DNA of 64,000 bases, from contig OX424563.1 in the NCBI GenBank assembly GCA_949152475.1, positions 14,481,001 through 14,545,000 on the forward strand. The letters run 5' to 3'. The position numbers and the translations under genes are program-made. This DNA is from Terebella lapidaria. Taxonomy: Eukaryota; Annelida; Polychaeta; Terebellida; Terebellidae. Under the pieces are notes generated by a model, which had not been told where the DNA came from, did not search any database, and was given only the letters and a program-made list of their open reading frames with translations. Positions 1-10,349 of the stretch are shown piece by piece (within the stretch, counting starts at the first letter, position 1; every line of letters begins with the position of its first letter).

Positions 1-1017
1 TCTGCTCCCCCTACGCACAATTCAGGGGAATGCCCTCAGGAGCAGGATTCAGCTATGAACAAACCTCTGCATTCCAACGCGCGATCTGTCATCACATTCA
101 TTGAAAATTATGCAACGCGCCACGGCAGGGCCGCCCAGATCACCCCATCACCCCTCATGATAATATCAGCGGTTCCATTATCTACGGCACTAGATGAAAA
201 TGAACGGACTGAGCAAACTTCTGTGAGCTTGGTATTTATACCTCAGAATATGTACGGACAGTGATCATCTGTTATAAACAAGTTGGTCAAAAGTTTATTG
301 TGTGCTAATTGTGCAGATAAGGAACGGACTAATTGTAGGAGTTCACACGGAAAAGCATGAGGCACAAATAAACACTGAAGCCGCCCGCGGCACCTCCATA
401 TAAACATTCCCAGTTAACTTCAATAGAGAGTGGAAGCACGTAAAAGGTGCAGTAATTTTGACTGTATGCTAGACGGACAGTGAAATGATTGGATTGCGTT
501 ATCCAGAAGTTTGTGTCGGACTATGGGAAAATAGAGCAGCTGTGTGCTAACCTACTGCCCCGCTTGACTGGTGTGATGAACCAGAGCTTTGATGTACATG
601 CGTTGCCTAGGTGATGGACCGCCCCCTCTTCGCACGACTGAGAGCCGAGATGGATCAAGCGAACGTAAAAAGACGTATAAGACAATAAGACAGAGCGCAC
701 CCCCCGATTGTGGAAAACCGCAAAAGACACTGTCAGCACTTTGTGTGTGTACGGATGCCAGATAAGCAGGAAAGTTTTAGAAGTGGATCATTCTGGCTGC
801 GGACACTGGAGAGTTAACATCTAGCAAAAAGTGTTGATACTACAGTGATCTTGAGAGACAATTAGACATTACTTTGAATATATATATACTTCGTACGGCA
901 ATAGCACGCAATAGCACAGACTATTGAATAACATTTTACGAACTTTGTGCGTGAATAATCCTGGTACGCACCTTGTATTAGGATAAAGGCCGGACTAGTG
1001 AGTGTGGGCTCACGCCA
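1..1017. other. No supported gene; leader of the orphan coding segment
   Basis: No frame here has recognisable protein similarity; the longest plus-strand frame (55-264, 69 codons) has no domain or splice context. A TATA-like word (tataaa) lies near 409. The stretch may be the 5' leader or upstream part of the element or gene whose coding begins near 1018, but nothing in it settles this. Confidence 0.4.
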
Positions 1018-2458
1018 GTGAGCGAAGTTCGAACTATGTCGTCTTCCGACAAGGAGAGAGATAAGCCACCGGACAAGAAGACGGCATCTGATGCCGATAA
1101 CAACGAACGTCCACTTGCCGTGAGAATAGTGGAGGCTGGGGATGAGCCGGAACATCCCATCGTACTTGGAGAATCAGCGACAGCCGACAGCGCACCGGGA
1201 ACAGTTTCCCCTACCTCGGACCTGATCACGATATCAGACACAGAAACGGCCTCTGGGGCCGAAAACGGATATTCGAAAGAAAGTAATGGCGAAACTCGCT
1301 CAACGTGGAGAGCGTCATACGCCGAGTCCATCATCGGACTCGATGTCGGACTTGAGTGCGCCTGACTTCCAGCGCCTGGAAGAAGGCGGGAAAATTGTCG
1401 AACAAGCCATGGCTGCTAGAGACGCAGCTAAAGCCACGGCTAGTGTTACTTCGGACTCCGGACCAAAACAAATGATGGCTACTCCGCCAGTGACAGCCGC
1501 ACGACCGACCGCCGTGTCGGCTACTTCGCCTATTTCAGCCAAACCGGCTAAACCCGTACGACCTCTCGCGTTGCTCCCGCACGCGACGACATCGCGAGGA
1601 TATTCCTCGGCCTATACGGACTTATTCCGGACTCAAGTACTTCCGGTACTCACTTTCGGCATCTGGGCTATGGCGCCCGCAGTGATGTCACAGTACCGGC
1701 CGAATACCGCACCGGAGGTTCAACTGGTACTGGACCGTATCGAGTACGCCCAACTAAAAACGAGGGCCAACGAAGCCAAAGTCGAACGGATGGTACGCGA
1801 CATCCAACTGATCAACCGTCACGTCCGCTACCGAAAGCCTGGAGCTTTCTATTTCGACCGTCCTGTTGTATATCGGACCTCGGCCATGAAGGCCGCTGAA
1901 TCTCGGACCTCGGCTTCACCAGCCACAGGAGTTTCAACTCCCGCACGGAGTTCGCCCTCGGGGGCGATACCCAAGAGTCGGACTGTTGAGAGGCCTACAG
2001 CGCCTAATGTTACGGACTATAGAGTTCGGGAGGAACTTGTGCCACCCCCGGACGAATATCCGCCCCTGCCGAGTCGACCCACGGTCGAGACAGACGCGGC
2101 TGAATCTTCGGACTCAGTTAAAACTTCGGACCCAGCCGAACCTATGGAAACGGCTAAGACTACGGACTCTGTGGATAGAGAGCCTTCCCCAAGGACGGCT
2201 TTTCAAGCCCCAACCACGGACACTGAGTCGCCAATGGAGTGCGACCAGCCGCCACCACTTCGGACGATCGAGGACGAACCAGAGCCTCGACGACGTCGAA
2301 CACCCGACAGCAGGCCGGGCTCCCCCATGGAGCCGTCTCGCGGCCTAATCACTTTCGGACCACCTCCTCCGTACCTGGATTACGAGGAGGAGTTGTTGCC
2401 CCCGACGACCACCTTGGTCACACGAGCCAACGACCCGGACAGGCCTAAATTACATTGA
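1018..2458 (+). CDS. Orphan Ser/Pro/Thr-rich coding segment, family unknown
   Basis: I do not recognise this protein. The segment is coding-like: long plus-strand frames rich in Ser, Pro, Thr, Glu and Asp, with frequent cggac-containing codons and a higher GC content than the DNA around it. The first part is acidic and low-complexity. The middle (about 1605-1890) encodes a more globular stretch, with YTDLFRTQVLPVLTFG followed by a charged helix-like section and RKPGAFYFDRP. The end is a proline-rich tail with repeated PPP motifs. The layout (disordered Ser/Pro-rich part, about 80 ordered residues, proline-rich tail) resembles the last accessory frame of the LTR element at 16.8-17.8 kb, and the codon flavour is similar. 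It may therefore be accessory coding of a related, old LTR-type element; this is inference. It does not read as one continuous frame (about one break). It ends 32 bases before the GPCR-array fragment begins. Confidence 0.4.
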
Positions 2459-2489
2459 TGGAAATGATCATATGCACTTTTGATCTTTT

Positions 2490-2964
2490 GATTGTTGACG
2501 TGCAGAAACTCGAACTTAGTCATGCTCCTCACCCACGACTTGAAGCAGCTCGAGAACAGCACCAATGTATCTGACAGGCCTAGGATCATCAGGAACGTCG
2601 AGGACGAGTGTCGCTGCATTGCCTTCCTGTGCAGAACGACAAAGAGCAGGACGTTATCAACCGTGCCTGCAATAATTATCACCGGCGACAGGCCGCGCAC
2701 GATGCTCAGTGCCATTTGGTGATGTCAGTGGTGAAGTTGCTGTTCAACAAAGGCACCGCGGTGTTCACATCCCACGGCATGTTACTCATTAGATAGTGTT
2801 TTTTTTTATTCCAGACGCTGTTTGTACATATATACGTTCACGGAACAGACACGACCGACGGCTTCAAACACTGTATCCAGTCAATTAACTTATTATTATA
2901 TGCCACATCATGATATGAACACTCATCGGGAGAGATATGATTACAAATGCTGATATTTCCTAGC
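2490..2964 (-). pseudogene. 5' half of a rhodopsin-type GPCR gene (array copy A)
   Basis: The minus strand encodes an N-terminus (MSNMPWDVNTAVP, with an NFTT glycosylation site), then TM1 (SPVIIIAGTVDNVLLFVVLH) and TM2 (FLMILGLSDTLVLFSS), ending at the first extracellular loop (FEFLHVNN). It is a diverged duplicate of 3642-4146. Compared with that copy it lacks a short stretch just after the NFTT site, which throws the leader out of frame with TM1; reading resumes only at an internal MALSIVRGL. At 2490 homology stops abruptly and the orphan segment's DNA begins, so TM3-TM7 are missing. I call it a truncated pseudogene. The family assignment (class A peptide-receptor-like GPCR) rests on TM1/TM2 and the sister copy. 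Confidence 0.85.
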
Positions 2965-4052
2965 AATCCTGTTCCTCATAGCGCCGCCTCTCAAGCCATG
3001 CATCAACTTCTCGCAGCAAAACAGCTGCTGGACGAAAGCTATTTTGATGCAGTAAACATAGAAGTTGACGGCGTGCTTGGCGTACATCATCATGTAGGCA
3101 GCGGTGCGGACCAGCTTGTTGGCGTTGAAGAAGGAGATGAGAGCGTAGGGAGCCGTGAGCAGGAGCCACATGAAGCTAATGGACAGGAGCGAGATCGTTA
3201 GGCGTCTCTCGTTCCGACGTCGGTGTCTGACAGCTGCACGCTGTGTGACTGTCGTCGAGAAGTCGGCGTCACGATACATCACGATGGACGTTACTATGGC
3301 TACGTTGCTGCAGATGATGATCAAGAATGGAATGGCTGAGTACAATAACATGTTGAGATACTTTAACATGTCACACAGCGCCGTTTCGTGGTTGTTCTCC
3401 TTACATCTCCTCTCACCGTTCGTCACAGTGATCACGGACGACCAGAACAGGTTGAGATTGATACATCCGATGACTGATGTGACAATGAGAGAAACCGAAA
3501 GTGGACGTTCCAAGAGCCATTTGTGAGACACGTGGAAGGGCAAGCAGATGGCGGTGAGGCGCTTTAGAGTCAAGATGACGGCAAACCACGAGGACAGGTG
3601 CGTGCTCGTCATCACGACGTATTTTGTGGTCTTACAGGTCAGATTGTTGACATGCAGAAACTCGAACTCAGTAACTCAGTCATGCTCATCACCCACGACT
3701 TGAAGCAGCTCGAGAACAGCACCAATGTGTCTGACAGGCCTAGGATCATCAGGAACGTCGAGGACGAGTGTCGCTGCATTGCCTTCCTGTGCAGAACGAC
3801 AAAGAGCAGGACATTACCAACCGTGCCTGCAATAATTATCACCGGCGACAGGCAGCGCACGACGCTCAGTGCCATATGATGATACGTCATCGACGGACGC
3901 GCGACGTCAGTGGTGAAGTTGTTGCTCGAGAATGACGCCACGGTGTTCACATCCCACGGCATGCTACTCATTAGATGGTGTTTTTTATTCATTCCAGACA
4001 CTGATTGTACGTTTACGTACACGGCACAGACACGACCGAGGGCCTCAAACAC
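2941..4052 (-). pseudogene. Rhodopsin-type (class A) GPCR, near-complete copy B, frameshifted
   Basis: A single-exon seven-transmembrane receptor on the minus strand. The likely start is MSSMPWDVNT (about 3968), followed by an NFTT glycosylation site, TM1 (SPVIIIAGTVGNVLLFVVLH), TM2 (LGLSDTLVLFSS) and the first loop. TM3 ends in LTLKRLTAICLP where DRY is expected. TM4, a second loop with Cys, TM5 (IPFLIIICSNVAIV), a basic third loop (RHRRRNERR), TM6 (SFMWLLLTAPYALI) and TM7 (AVNFYVYCI in place of NPxxY) follow, then a short tail stopping at 2941. The topology suggests the FMRFamide/neuropeptide-receptor-like class A group; the ligand is unknown. An 8-bp tandem duplication (actcagta, around 3670) after TM2 shifts the frame, so TM1-TM2 and TM3-TM7 are now in different frames. 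Copy A lacks this duplication, so it is a recent lesion or a sequencing error. Confidence 0.85.
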
Positions 4053-4130
4053 TGTATCCAGTCAATTAACTTATTATTATATGCCACATCATGATATGCA
4101 TGCTCTTCGGGAGAGATATGATTACAAAAT

Positions 4131-4148
4131 GCTGATATTTCCTAGCCA
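4131..4148 (-). pseudogene. Tail fragment of a third GPCR array copy
   Basis: The words at 4131-4148 repeat the C-terminal codons of copy B (residues KYQH and flanks, seen again at 2947-2964) in the same position relative to the next 5' leader, then homology is lost. This implies that the receptor once formed a head-to-tail array with at least three units. Confidence 0.6.
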
Positions 4149-4203
4149 TTTTAGACCCTGAATGCAAAGAGTTTTATGGACATTTTCATGTACTACAAAA
4201 CCA

Positions 4204-4230
4204 ATATATATATATATATATATATATATA
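4204..4230. repeat. (TA)n microsatellite
   Basis: Uninterrupted alternating T and A. Confidence 0.95.
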
Positions 4231-5242
4231 GTTGTATCCGTCTCGGGTCAGTCATATGTAAAATAGAGAATCAAATCGCTGGTAAAATGTTCCATCATAA
4301 ATATGACGTGAAGAACATGGCAGGCAGGAAACAACACTGAAAATTAACTTTCTATGTCTTCACAGAATTCTCAGGTTTACTTCAGACTCTCCAATTTCAA
4401 ATGACGTTTATAAATTGTATGTATCGATGCCCACATGTAACCGTTTTGGAAGAATTCGAACGTACCTATCCACATTGAGTTATGAACAGCGTGGCTGTCG
4501 CCTGGAATGTGTCCTTGGCCAGGAAATGGTGTGCAGAAAACACCATTGCAGTTATATCGCTGCACAACGATTATGGAAAATAGCTTTGACATCAGAATAG
4601 AAGATATGGTTGAGATGAATTAGAAATGGATAATAAATTCCTAACTGACTAACTGTTTCTCTAGACAGCAGTTTGATAGCAGAGTGCTCTATGGATATCC
4701 ATTGGTTCAGATCCACAATTACAGTACCCATCATTCTGTGGCTCTAGCCACCGGAACTAGATCTTCTTAACGCAACACACAATGGTACTATCGGGTGTCG
4801 TACAAAAAACATCAAGCTTCTCAGGTCATTACACTTTTTCCTCATAAGGACAGGAAATGTAAAGACTCGGTAACACGAGGAATCGAGTAATCAGAGGTTT
4901 ACAGATATTACTTTCTCGGAAGAAATGGTTGGGAGAATTTTTCTTCATCCTCATTTTTAACTGCATTCACAACTGACTTCTCATAATTTTTTCGTTCGTC
5001 AACAAAATGCCAGGCAATAATGTACTGATGCATACACGTTTTTGCACGAGGCATTGTATCCGTGCACTTACAAACAAGGGAATGGAAAATATGCACGCAA
5101 CACTTATAGTAACGTACCTGCCATTGCGACATTTCATTTGAACTAGGTTGTGGGGAGCCTGGACATAAAAATCCAGTGATGTGTTTGATCATGCCCAAGC
5201 CAATAAAGCTGCTGTCTGCCATGACGAAATCTAACTTCTGTT

Positions 5243-5270
5243 TATAATAATAATAATAATAATAATAATA

Positions 5271-5308
<38 letters not shown>

Positions 5309-5309
5309 C
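5243..5309. repeat. Mirrored trinucleotide microsatellite (ATA)n-(ATT)n
   Basis: About ten ATA/TAA units are followed directly by about thirteen ATT units, so the tract is its own reverse complement and could form a long hairpin. Confidence 0.95.
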
Positions 5310-6454
5310 ATAATTCCACTCTTTGTGCTGATTTTGGATTGAAGGATCCAATTTTGGCATTATTTTGACCATTATTTTTTTCATCCTGAACTTAAAGTGA
5401 TATTGGCATAAAAACTATGTTTCTTCAAATCAATTACATATATGCCTGTGATATCAGAAAAATAGGTTACACAACAAACTATGCTTGATGAGATGGATAA
5501 ATCAAGCATTTGACAGTACTAGCAGCCGCTTTTCGTTTGTTTTGTGCGCCACTCAGAGTTACCTCTGACTTAATCTATTTCACGCTCGACTGCCTCGAAC
5601 ATATACGAGTGAGCTGGACTCGCGCTGCATCAAGGGATACAAAGCACCGAGAATGGCAGTAATGTAAACAAACTCAAACTATATCCCCCAGAAACTCGCA
5701 ACGAAATCAGTTAGAAAGGGGCATCTGTTTGGGCATACAAGTGCAGATATATAACTTTTATGTCTTCTTCGTTCAATCAGAAAGATATGGCAAAATCCAT
5801 AACTTTTTGCCGATATCACTTTAAAAGGGCATATTCGAGGTAAGGAAGTCTCACCGTTGATTTTGATTGTGCTCTAGACCAGGGTATTGCGACAGATGTC
5901 GGGTATGCTATTCTAAATCAACTGGGAAACACTTTATGAAAAGGGAAGTGTTTAGACTTACATCACTTACAGAGAAGTTGTGTACGATGATGGTTTAAAC
6001 CTGTACAAGAGGTTACCTGCTCTACCTGAATCCATGAAGAAGAATTTCCACAGGAAACTCGAGCTCAAGTTTGGGGATGCAATCCATTCATTTGAGAGAG
6101 AAACTTGTTTACTCCTTTTCCTTAACGGAAGTTATTGGTCGATTCTGATTGGTTGAAAACAATACCCGGTATCATGTGACTGTGTATGAAGGTGGTGCAG
6201 TCCTTGTTTTAGGGGGTCTGATTGCACTCAATTTATGGGGCTCTGAATGGTTAGAAAATGATGGCGAATACCAAGTGACCACACCAAAATTTCTGCGGAC
6301 CCAACATAATTTGGGATGATGAGTCAGAACCTGCTCAGTTCCCAGGGCTCTGATCGATTAAAAAATTTGGCGTGTACTGACCCTATGACCTATGATTGAT
6401 GGAAAAAGGATGTGTACTGCGTGACCCTATGACCTATTATTGATCAAACCTTTA

Positions 6455-6700
6455 TCGGTAAGTTATGATTTTTCTAGACATTCATGGGAACCTTATGAGT
6501 TTTCAAACATTTATGGGTACGTTATGATTTTATATATATCTATCGGTACGTTATGATTTTTCAAACATTTATATGTACGTTATGATTTTTCGAACATTTA
6601 TGGTACGTTATGATTTTTCATAACGTACCATATATGGGAACGTTTTGATTTTTGGGTACGTTAGGACTTTCCAAACATTTGTGGATGCGTTGTGACGTTG
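6455..6700 (+). repeat. Short tandem repeats of about 30 bp
   Basis: Degenerate units containing ggtacgttatgattttt and aaacattta recur six to eight times. One unit appears inverted around 6595-6625. No coding. Confidence 0.8.
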
Positions 6701-7348
6701 TAGACATTTATAGGGTTCCTTATGACGCCCCTAGCGAGTGTAAGACTAAACGTTGTGATGAGCCTGAAACCGAAGTGACGTTATATAACCACCCATATCG
6801 GAAGTGACGTCATATAACCATGGGAAAACCCCTAGCCTAAAGTGGGGTGTTAACTACTTATAGTTATTACCAATACCATAACATCATGATGAGATCAATA
6901 GAAAACGCAAAATGAATAATATTTGAAGGACGTCAAACCGAATATTTCTATAGAAACCCCAACTGGCATCATCAGGGGCAAATTGTAAGCAATATCTATA
7001 TGTTTTATAACTGCACACTTTAAAGACTTTGTATACAACAACTGATCAAAACAGTTTAGACATCCGAAACTAACCCTGCGTGGAAAAGATGTATGACCAA
7101 GTCTACTGGGTTGATGATATCCTTGTGGTTAAATGTCCATCATATTGACTAGAAGATAATTCATTCTAACGGTGTATTAGCCCAAAAAGGTAATTCGTCG
7201 GCAAGAACTATTTTTTCAATTTTCGACCTGTGAAAAGTATGATCCTGAATTAGTCTTCTAATTCTGAAGATTCAGCACTATTTCCAGCGTAATCATGTTG
7301 CGAAATACACAATCTATACATAGTTACGCGGCAGCTGACATGATATAT

Positions 7349-7351
<3 letters not shown>

Positions 7352-7408
<57 letters not shown>
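7352..7408. repeat. (TA)n microsatellite
   Basis: An uninterrupted TA run of about 57 bp, 165 bp upstream of the LTR element. Confidence 0.95.
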
Positions 7409-7411
<3 letters not shown>

Positions 7412-7572
7412 TTTTATATTTAGATAATTGTATTATCGCTGTGTCATAAATAGAGGCTGAAGAGCGGAGATGAAGGAAATCCATTTGCCCGAGTATTTTT
7501 CAGCTTCTTTTGTAAGCAATTGCTCGTGTTATACCTGTCCTAATACAAGTTCCAGTGTCAGCTCGTGTATAC

Positions 7573-8957
7573 TATAACGGTTTTGGGGCGTACCCAAAAG
7601 TTTCCCCTAGGTAATTCTGTTAGTGTTTTGTGATATTATGGTTAAATAACCGTTTATTAAAATGTATATGTGTTTAAAGGTTCATTCGGTTCCGTATTGG
7701 TAATGTTTAAAAGGTTTTCCGTCTCGGAACTTGGTATATTTGTGATGTTGGTAAAGCCGGAGACGGAGCCGGAGACGGAGACGGAACCGGAGACGGAGTC
7801 GGAACAATGGAGTACAAAAACGTAATGACGTTATTTCCGGAAGGTCATGTGATCAGGCTCGTTTTCGGTTTAAAAGGTGACGTGTCAGCCACTGATTGGT
7901 TCTAGAGTGTTTTTAGAAATCCGGAAAATATCAGTGTTTTGGCGGACTATGACGTCACAATAGGTTGGTCACGTGACGTGGGTCTCAGGTCTATAAAAGC
8001 CCCCGCTTCACAGCGGACGGCGGAGTTGGTGTCCTGACGTCGACCTGTGCAGACCCCTTCTCCCATAGCAGAGTACTCCCTTGTTCCGGATAGAGTCATC
8101 CAGATGATCGCAGTTTATGTCTTCCGACTGGGCACTTGGAAAATAAACATGAAAACTTCAACCGAGTTGTTTTTCCGTGTTTGTTAGGGAACTGGAATTT
8201 ATAATAAAGTTAGTTCACCGGAAAAGAAAGTAATACGGAGAAAAGGGAGATAAGTCTACAGTTGGTTAAGACCAAGTTGTAACGACGTCTTAGGGTGATC
8301 CAAGAACCCAGATCACCAAGGAAGGAGACGGAGACGGGGGTGGAATTCAACGGAGCAACTACGGAGGCGGTATCGGACGGAGCAGTTGCAGAGACGGGAA
8401 CGACGAAGCAGTTGCAGAGGCGGTACCGGACGACGGAGTTGCAGAGGCAGTACCTGACGGAGCGGTTGCGGTAACCGGAAGTGAGAACACTTCCGAGATA
8501 CCCCATTTCAGGTGCAGTCGCAGGTTGCGGTGAGGCGGAGCCAACCGGAGCAGTTTGCAGTGCGGCGGAACCTGGCAGAGCGGTTGCAGTATTCGGAAAC
8601 GGCAACAGTCCCGGATTCTCTATTCCAGGTGGAGTCGCAGTAGCAGTAAGGCGGAAAACGACGGAGCTGTTGCATTAAAGCGGTAACCCGACGGAGCAGT
8701 TGCAGTACCCGGAGACGGAAACGCCTCCGGACTCTTACTTTACAGGTGCAGTTGCAGATTAGCAGTCGGACAACGGTTAAGAGGTCCATTCCAGACCACG
8801 CTACCAACCTTCAGAGACTTCTAGCCGGAGTTCAACCGTACAGCAGTAGCAGTTTCTCGGAGTTTTACCATTTCAGCTCCGGTTAAATAACAACTCACCC
8901 ACCTCCCTAGAAAACCGGTTCATCAAGACGTCACAGAAGGGTGAAGAACCCGTTACA
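7573..8957 (+). repeat. 5' LTR of the gypsy element
   Basis: 1385 bp. U3 carries short ggagacgga repeats (about 7751-7803), an inverted CCAAT (attgg, 7895-7899), TGACGTCA (7950-7957), CACGTG (7970-7975) and TATAAAA (7992-7998), so transcription probably starts near 8020. AATAAA occurs at 8142-8147 and again near 8203, placing the R/U5 border around 8165. U5 is long (about 790 bp) and rich in gcagttgcag and acggag words. It matches the 3' LTR at about 98.8%. Confidence 0.95.
7895..7998 (+). promoter_or_regulatory. LTR promoter cassette: CCAAT, CRE, E-box, TATA
   Basis: In order: attgg (inverted CCAAT), TGACGTCA, CACGTG and TATAAAA, with 16 bases between the E-box and the TATA box. The same set recurs twice inside the element near 14.75 kb and 15.89 kb. 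Confidence 0.75.
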
Positions 8958-8963
8958 ACTTTT

Positions 8964-8981
8964 TGGTGGCAGCGGTCGGAT
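8964..8981 (+). promoter_or_regulatory. Probable primer-binding site
   Basis: tggtggcagcggtcgga begins six bases after the 5' LTR end, where gypsy elements have a TGG-initial site matching a tRNA 3' end. I cannot name the tRNA with confidence. Confidence 0.6.
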
Positions 8982-8991
8982 CATCTGCAGT

Positions 8992-10269
8992 ATGACTACT
9001 AGACGGGGCAAATTGGCGGAACAGCAGCTGAAGACAGCCGTGTCAGACACGGAGCAGCCTGTAGGAGCAGTAGGAGCTGAGCCGTTGCAGGTGCCGGTTG
9101 CGGAAAAGGAAGCAGTTCGTCCGGCCGAGCGAAAGCTGTTGCAGCCGGAAATGCAGAAAGCAGTTGCAGAAGAGCCCCTTTGGGTTCCTCAAGGAGTACA
9201 GCCTGCAGAGCAGTTAGCGGAGGCGGAAATTAACTTTCCGGACCAGGCTGGCGATCGGGAACCGGATGCGGAGCCGGAAGGCGGAGAGAATTTAGTCGAC
9301 AACCTGACCAGATTATTGGCGACCCAAATGGAGGTGTTTCAGCAGCACCTGGCAGTAACCGGAAAGCAGCAGCAGGCAGAAGCAGTACAACAACCAGCAC
9401 CAAGGGCAGGGGTAGCCAGATTAATGACATACGACGGAACCGATCCGTGGCCGGAGTATGAGGCTCACCTCCTTGAATACGCTCGGTACTACCGTTGGAC
9501 AGCAGAGGAAAAGGCGCTGAACTTATGTGTCAGTTTGAGGGGTAACGCCCGCAGCATACTACTGGATCTGTCCGCGGAGCAGAGACGCAGCTTTGATACG
9601 GTTGTGGCGGCACTAAAACAGCAGTTTTGTCCGGGGGAGAAAACATTTGTTTTCCAGGCGGAATTGCAGACACGGAAATTGCAGCCGGAGGAGGAGCTGT
9701 CCGAGCTGGCCAGAGACATACGGAGCAAGACGCGGCTAGCCTACCCAAAAGCGGACCCGGCAACAACAGAAGTGCTCATGAAGATGCATTTCTGCAACAG
9801 TCTGACTAACCGAGATATGCGGTTGTCGGTATTGAAAAGCCACCCAGAAACGCTGTCGCAGGCCCTGGCTTTCGCTACCGAGTATGAGAGTATTATGAAG
9901 ACGGACAACAGTAGACCAGCGGAGCGACACCGGACGAGGCAGCTGAACATGGAGCCGGAGTGGAGCCAGCAGGTGAACGAATTGCGGAAGCAAGCCGAGC
10001 AGACTCAGCAGCAGTTGGCGGATCTGATGACTCAGGTCAAGGAAGCGGTTAGCAGGCAGCAGCAGCGCAGTTCCCGAGCGGATTTAGAATGCTTCAACTG
10101 TGGCCGGAAAGGGCATTTTGCCCGAGATTGCAGGCAGCCGAAGCAGCAGCAGCAACGGCGTCAACCACAACAGCAGCAGTCGCCGCGTCAACAGCAGCAG
10201 CAGCAGCCACAGCAGCAGCAACAACTGCAGCAGCCACGACAGCAGCAGCAGCAGCAGCCGGAAAACTAG
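8992..10269 (+). CDS. gag: gag of the gypsy element
   Basis: The capsid/nucleocapsid precursor, which packages element RNA in cytoplasmic particles. I take the ATG at 8992, the first after the LTR. The acidic N-terminal part is Gln/Glu-rich. The central part (VARLMTYDGTDPWPEYEAHL onward, through FCPGEK and the LARDIRSKTRLAYPKA section) is the gypsy-type retrotransposon gag domain. A coiled-coil-like Gln-rich stretch follows, then one CCHC zinc knuckle (CFNCGRKGHFARDC, about 10090-10131) and a poly-Gln tail. It overlaps the next frame, as is common in Ty3/gypsy elements that use frameshifting to make gag-pol. Confidence 0.93.
   Translation: MTTRRGKLAEQQLKTAVSDTEQPVGAVGAEPLQVPVAEKEAVRPAERKLLQPEMQKAVAEEPLWVPQGVQPAEQLAEAEINFPDQAGDREPDAEPEGGENLVDNLTRLLATQMEVFQQHLAVTGKQQQAEAVQQPAPRAGVARLMTYDGTDPWPEYEAHLLEYARYYRWTAEEKALNLCVSLRGNARSILLDLSAEQRRSFDTVVAALKQQFCPGEKTFVFQAELQTRKLQPEEELSELARDIRSKTRLAYPKADPATTEVLMKMHFCNSLTNRDMRLSVLKSHPETLSQALAFATEYESIMKTDNSRPAERHRTRQLNMEPEWSQQVNELRKQAEQTQQQLADLMTQVKEAVSRQQQRSSRADLECFNCGRKGHFARDCRQPKQQQQRRQPQQQQSPRQQQQQQPQQQQQLQQPRQQQQQQPEN
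10141..10262 (+). repeat. CAG-rich poly-Gln tract at the gag C-terminus
   Basis: Near-continuous cag/caa units encode Gln runs broken by Arg and Pro. The same DNA read in the overlapping frame gives Ala/Thr runs. Confidence 0.9.
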
Positions 10270-10349
10270 AGCGGGTCGCGGAAAAGGGGAAATCCGGGAC
10301 CCGGAAGAGAGGACACCCCCATAACCGGCAGGTGGTTCACGGACCCGGT

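Larger units (their letters stand above)
2490..4146. repeat. Tandem duplication of the GPCR 5' region (2490-2964 and 3642-4146)
   Basis: The two stretches of about 475 and 505 bases match along most of their length and include the receptor 5' half, leader, upstream region and the end of the neighbouring unit. They differ by many substitutions and several indels, so the duplication is not very recent. The array period is about 1.15-1.2 kb. Confidence 0.85.
4149..7572. other. Non-coding stretch without recognised genes
   Basis: Apart from the microsatellites and short tandem repeats listed separately I see no gene. A minus-strand frame across 4908-5384 exists but runs through a trinucleotide microsatellite and has no recognised domain. 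The DNA is AT-rich and resembles old intergenic sequence. Confidence 0.5.

Noticed and set aside
55-264. 69-codon plus-strand frame
   Set aside because: Short, without domain or context.
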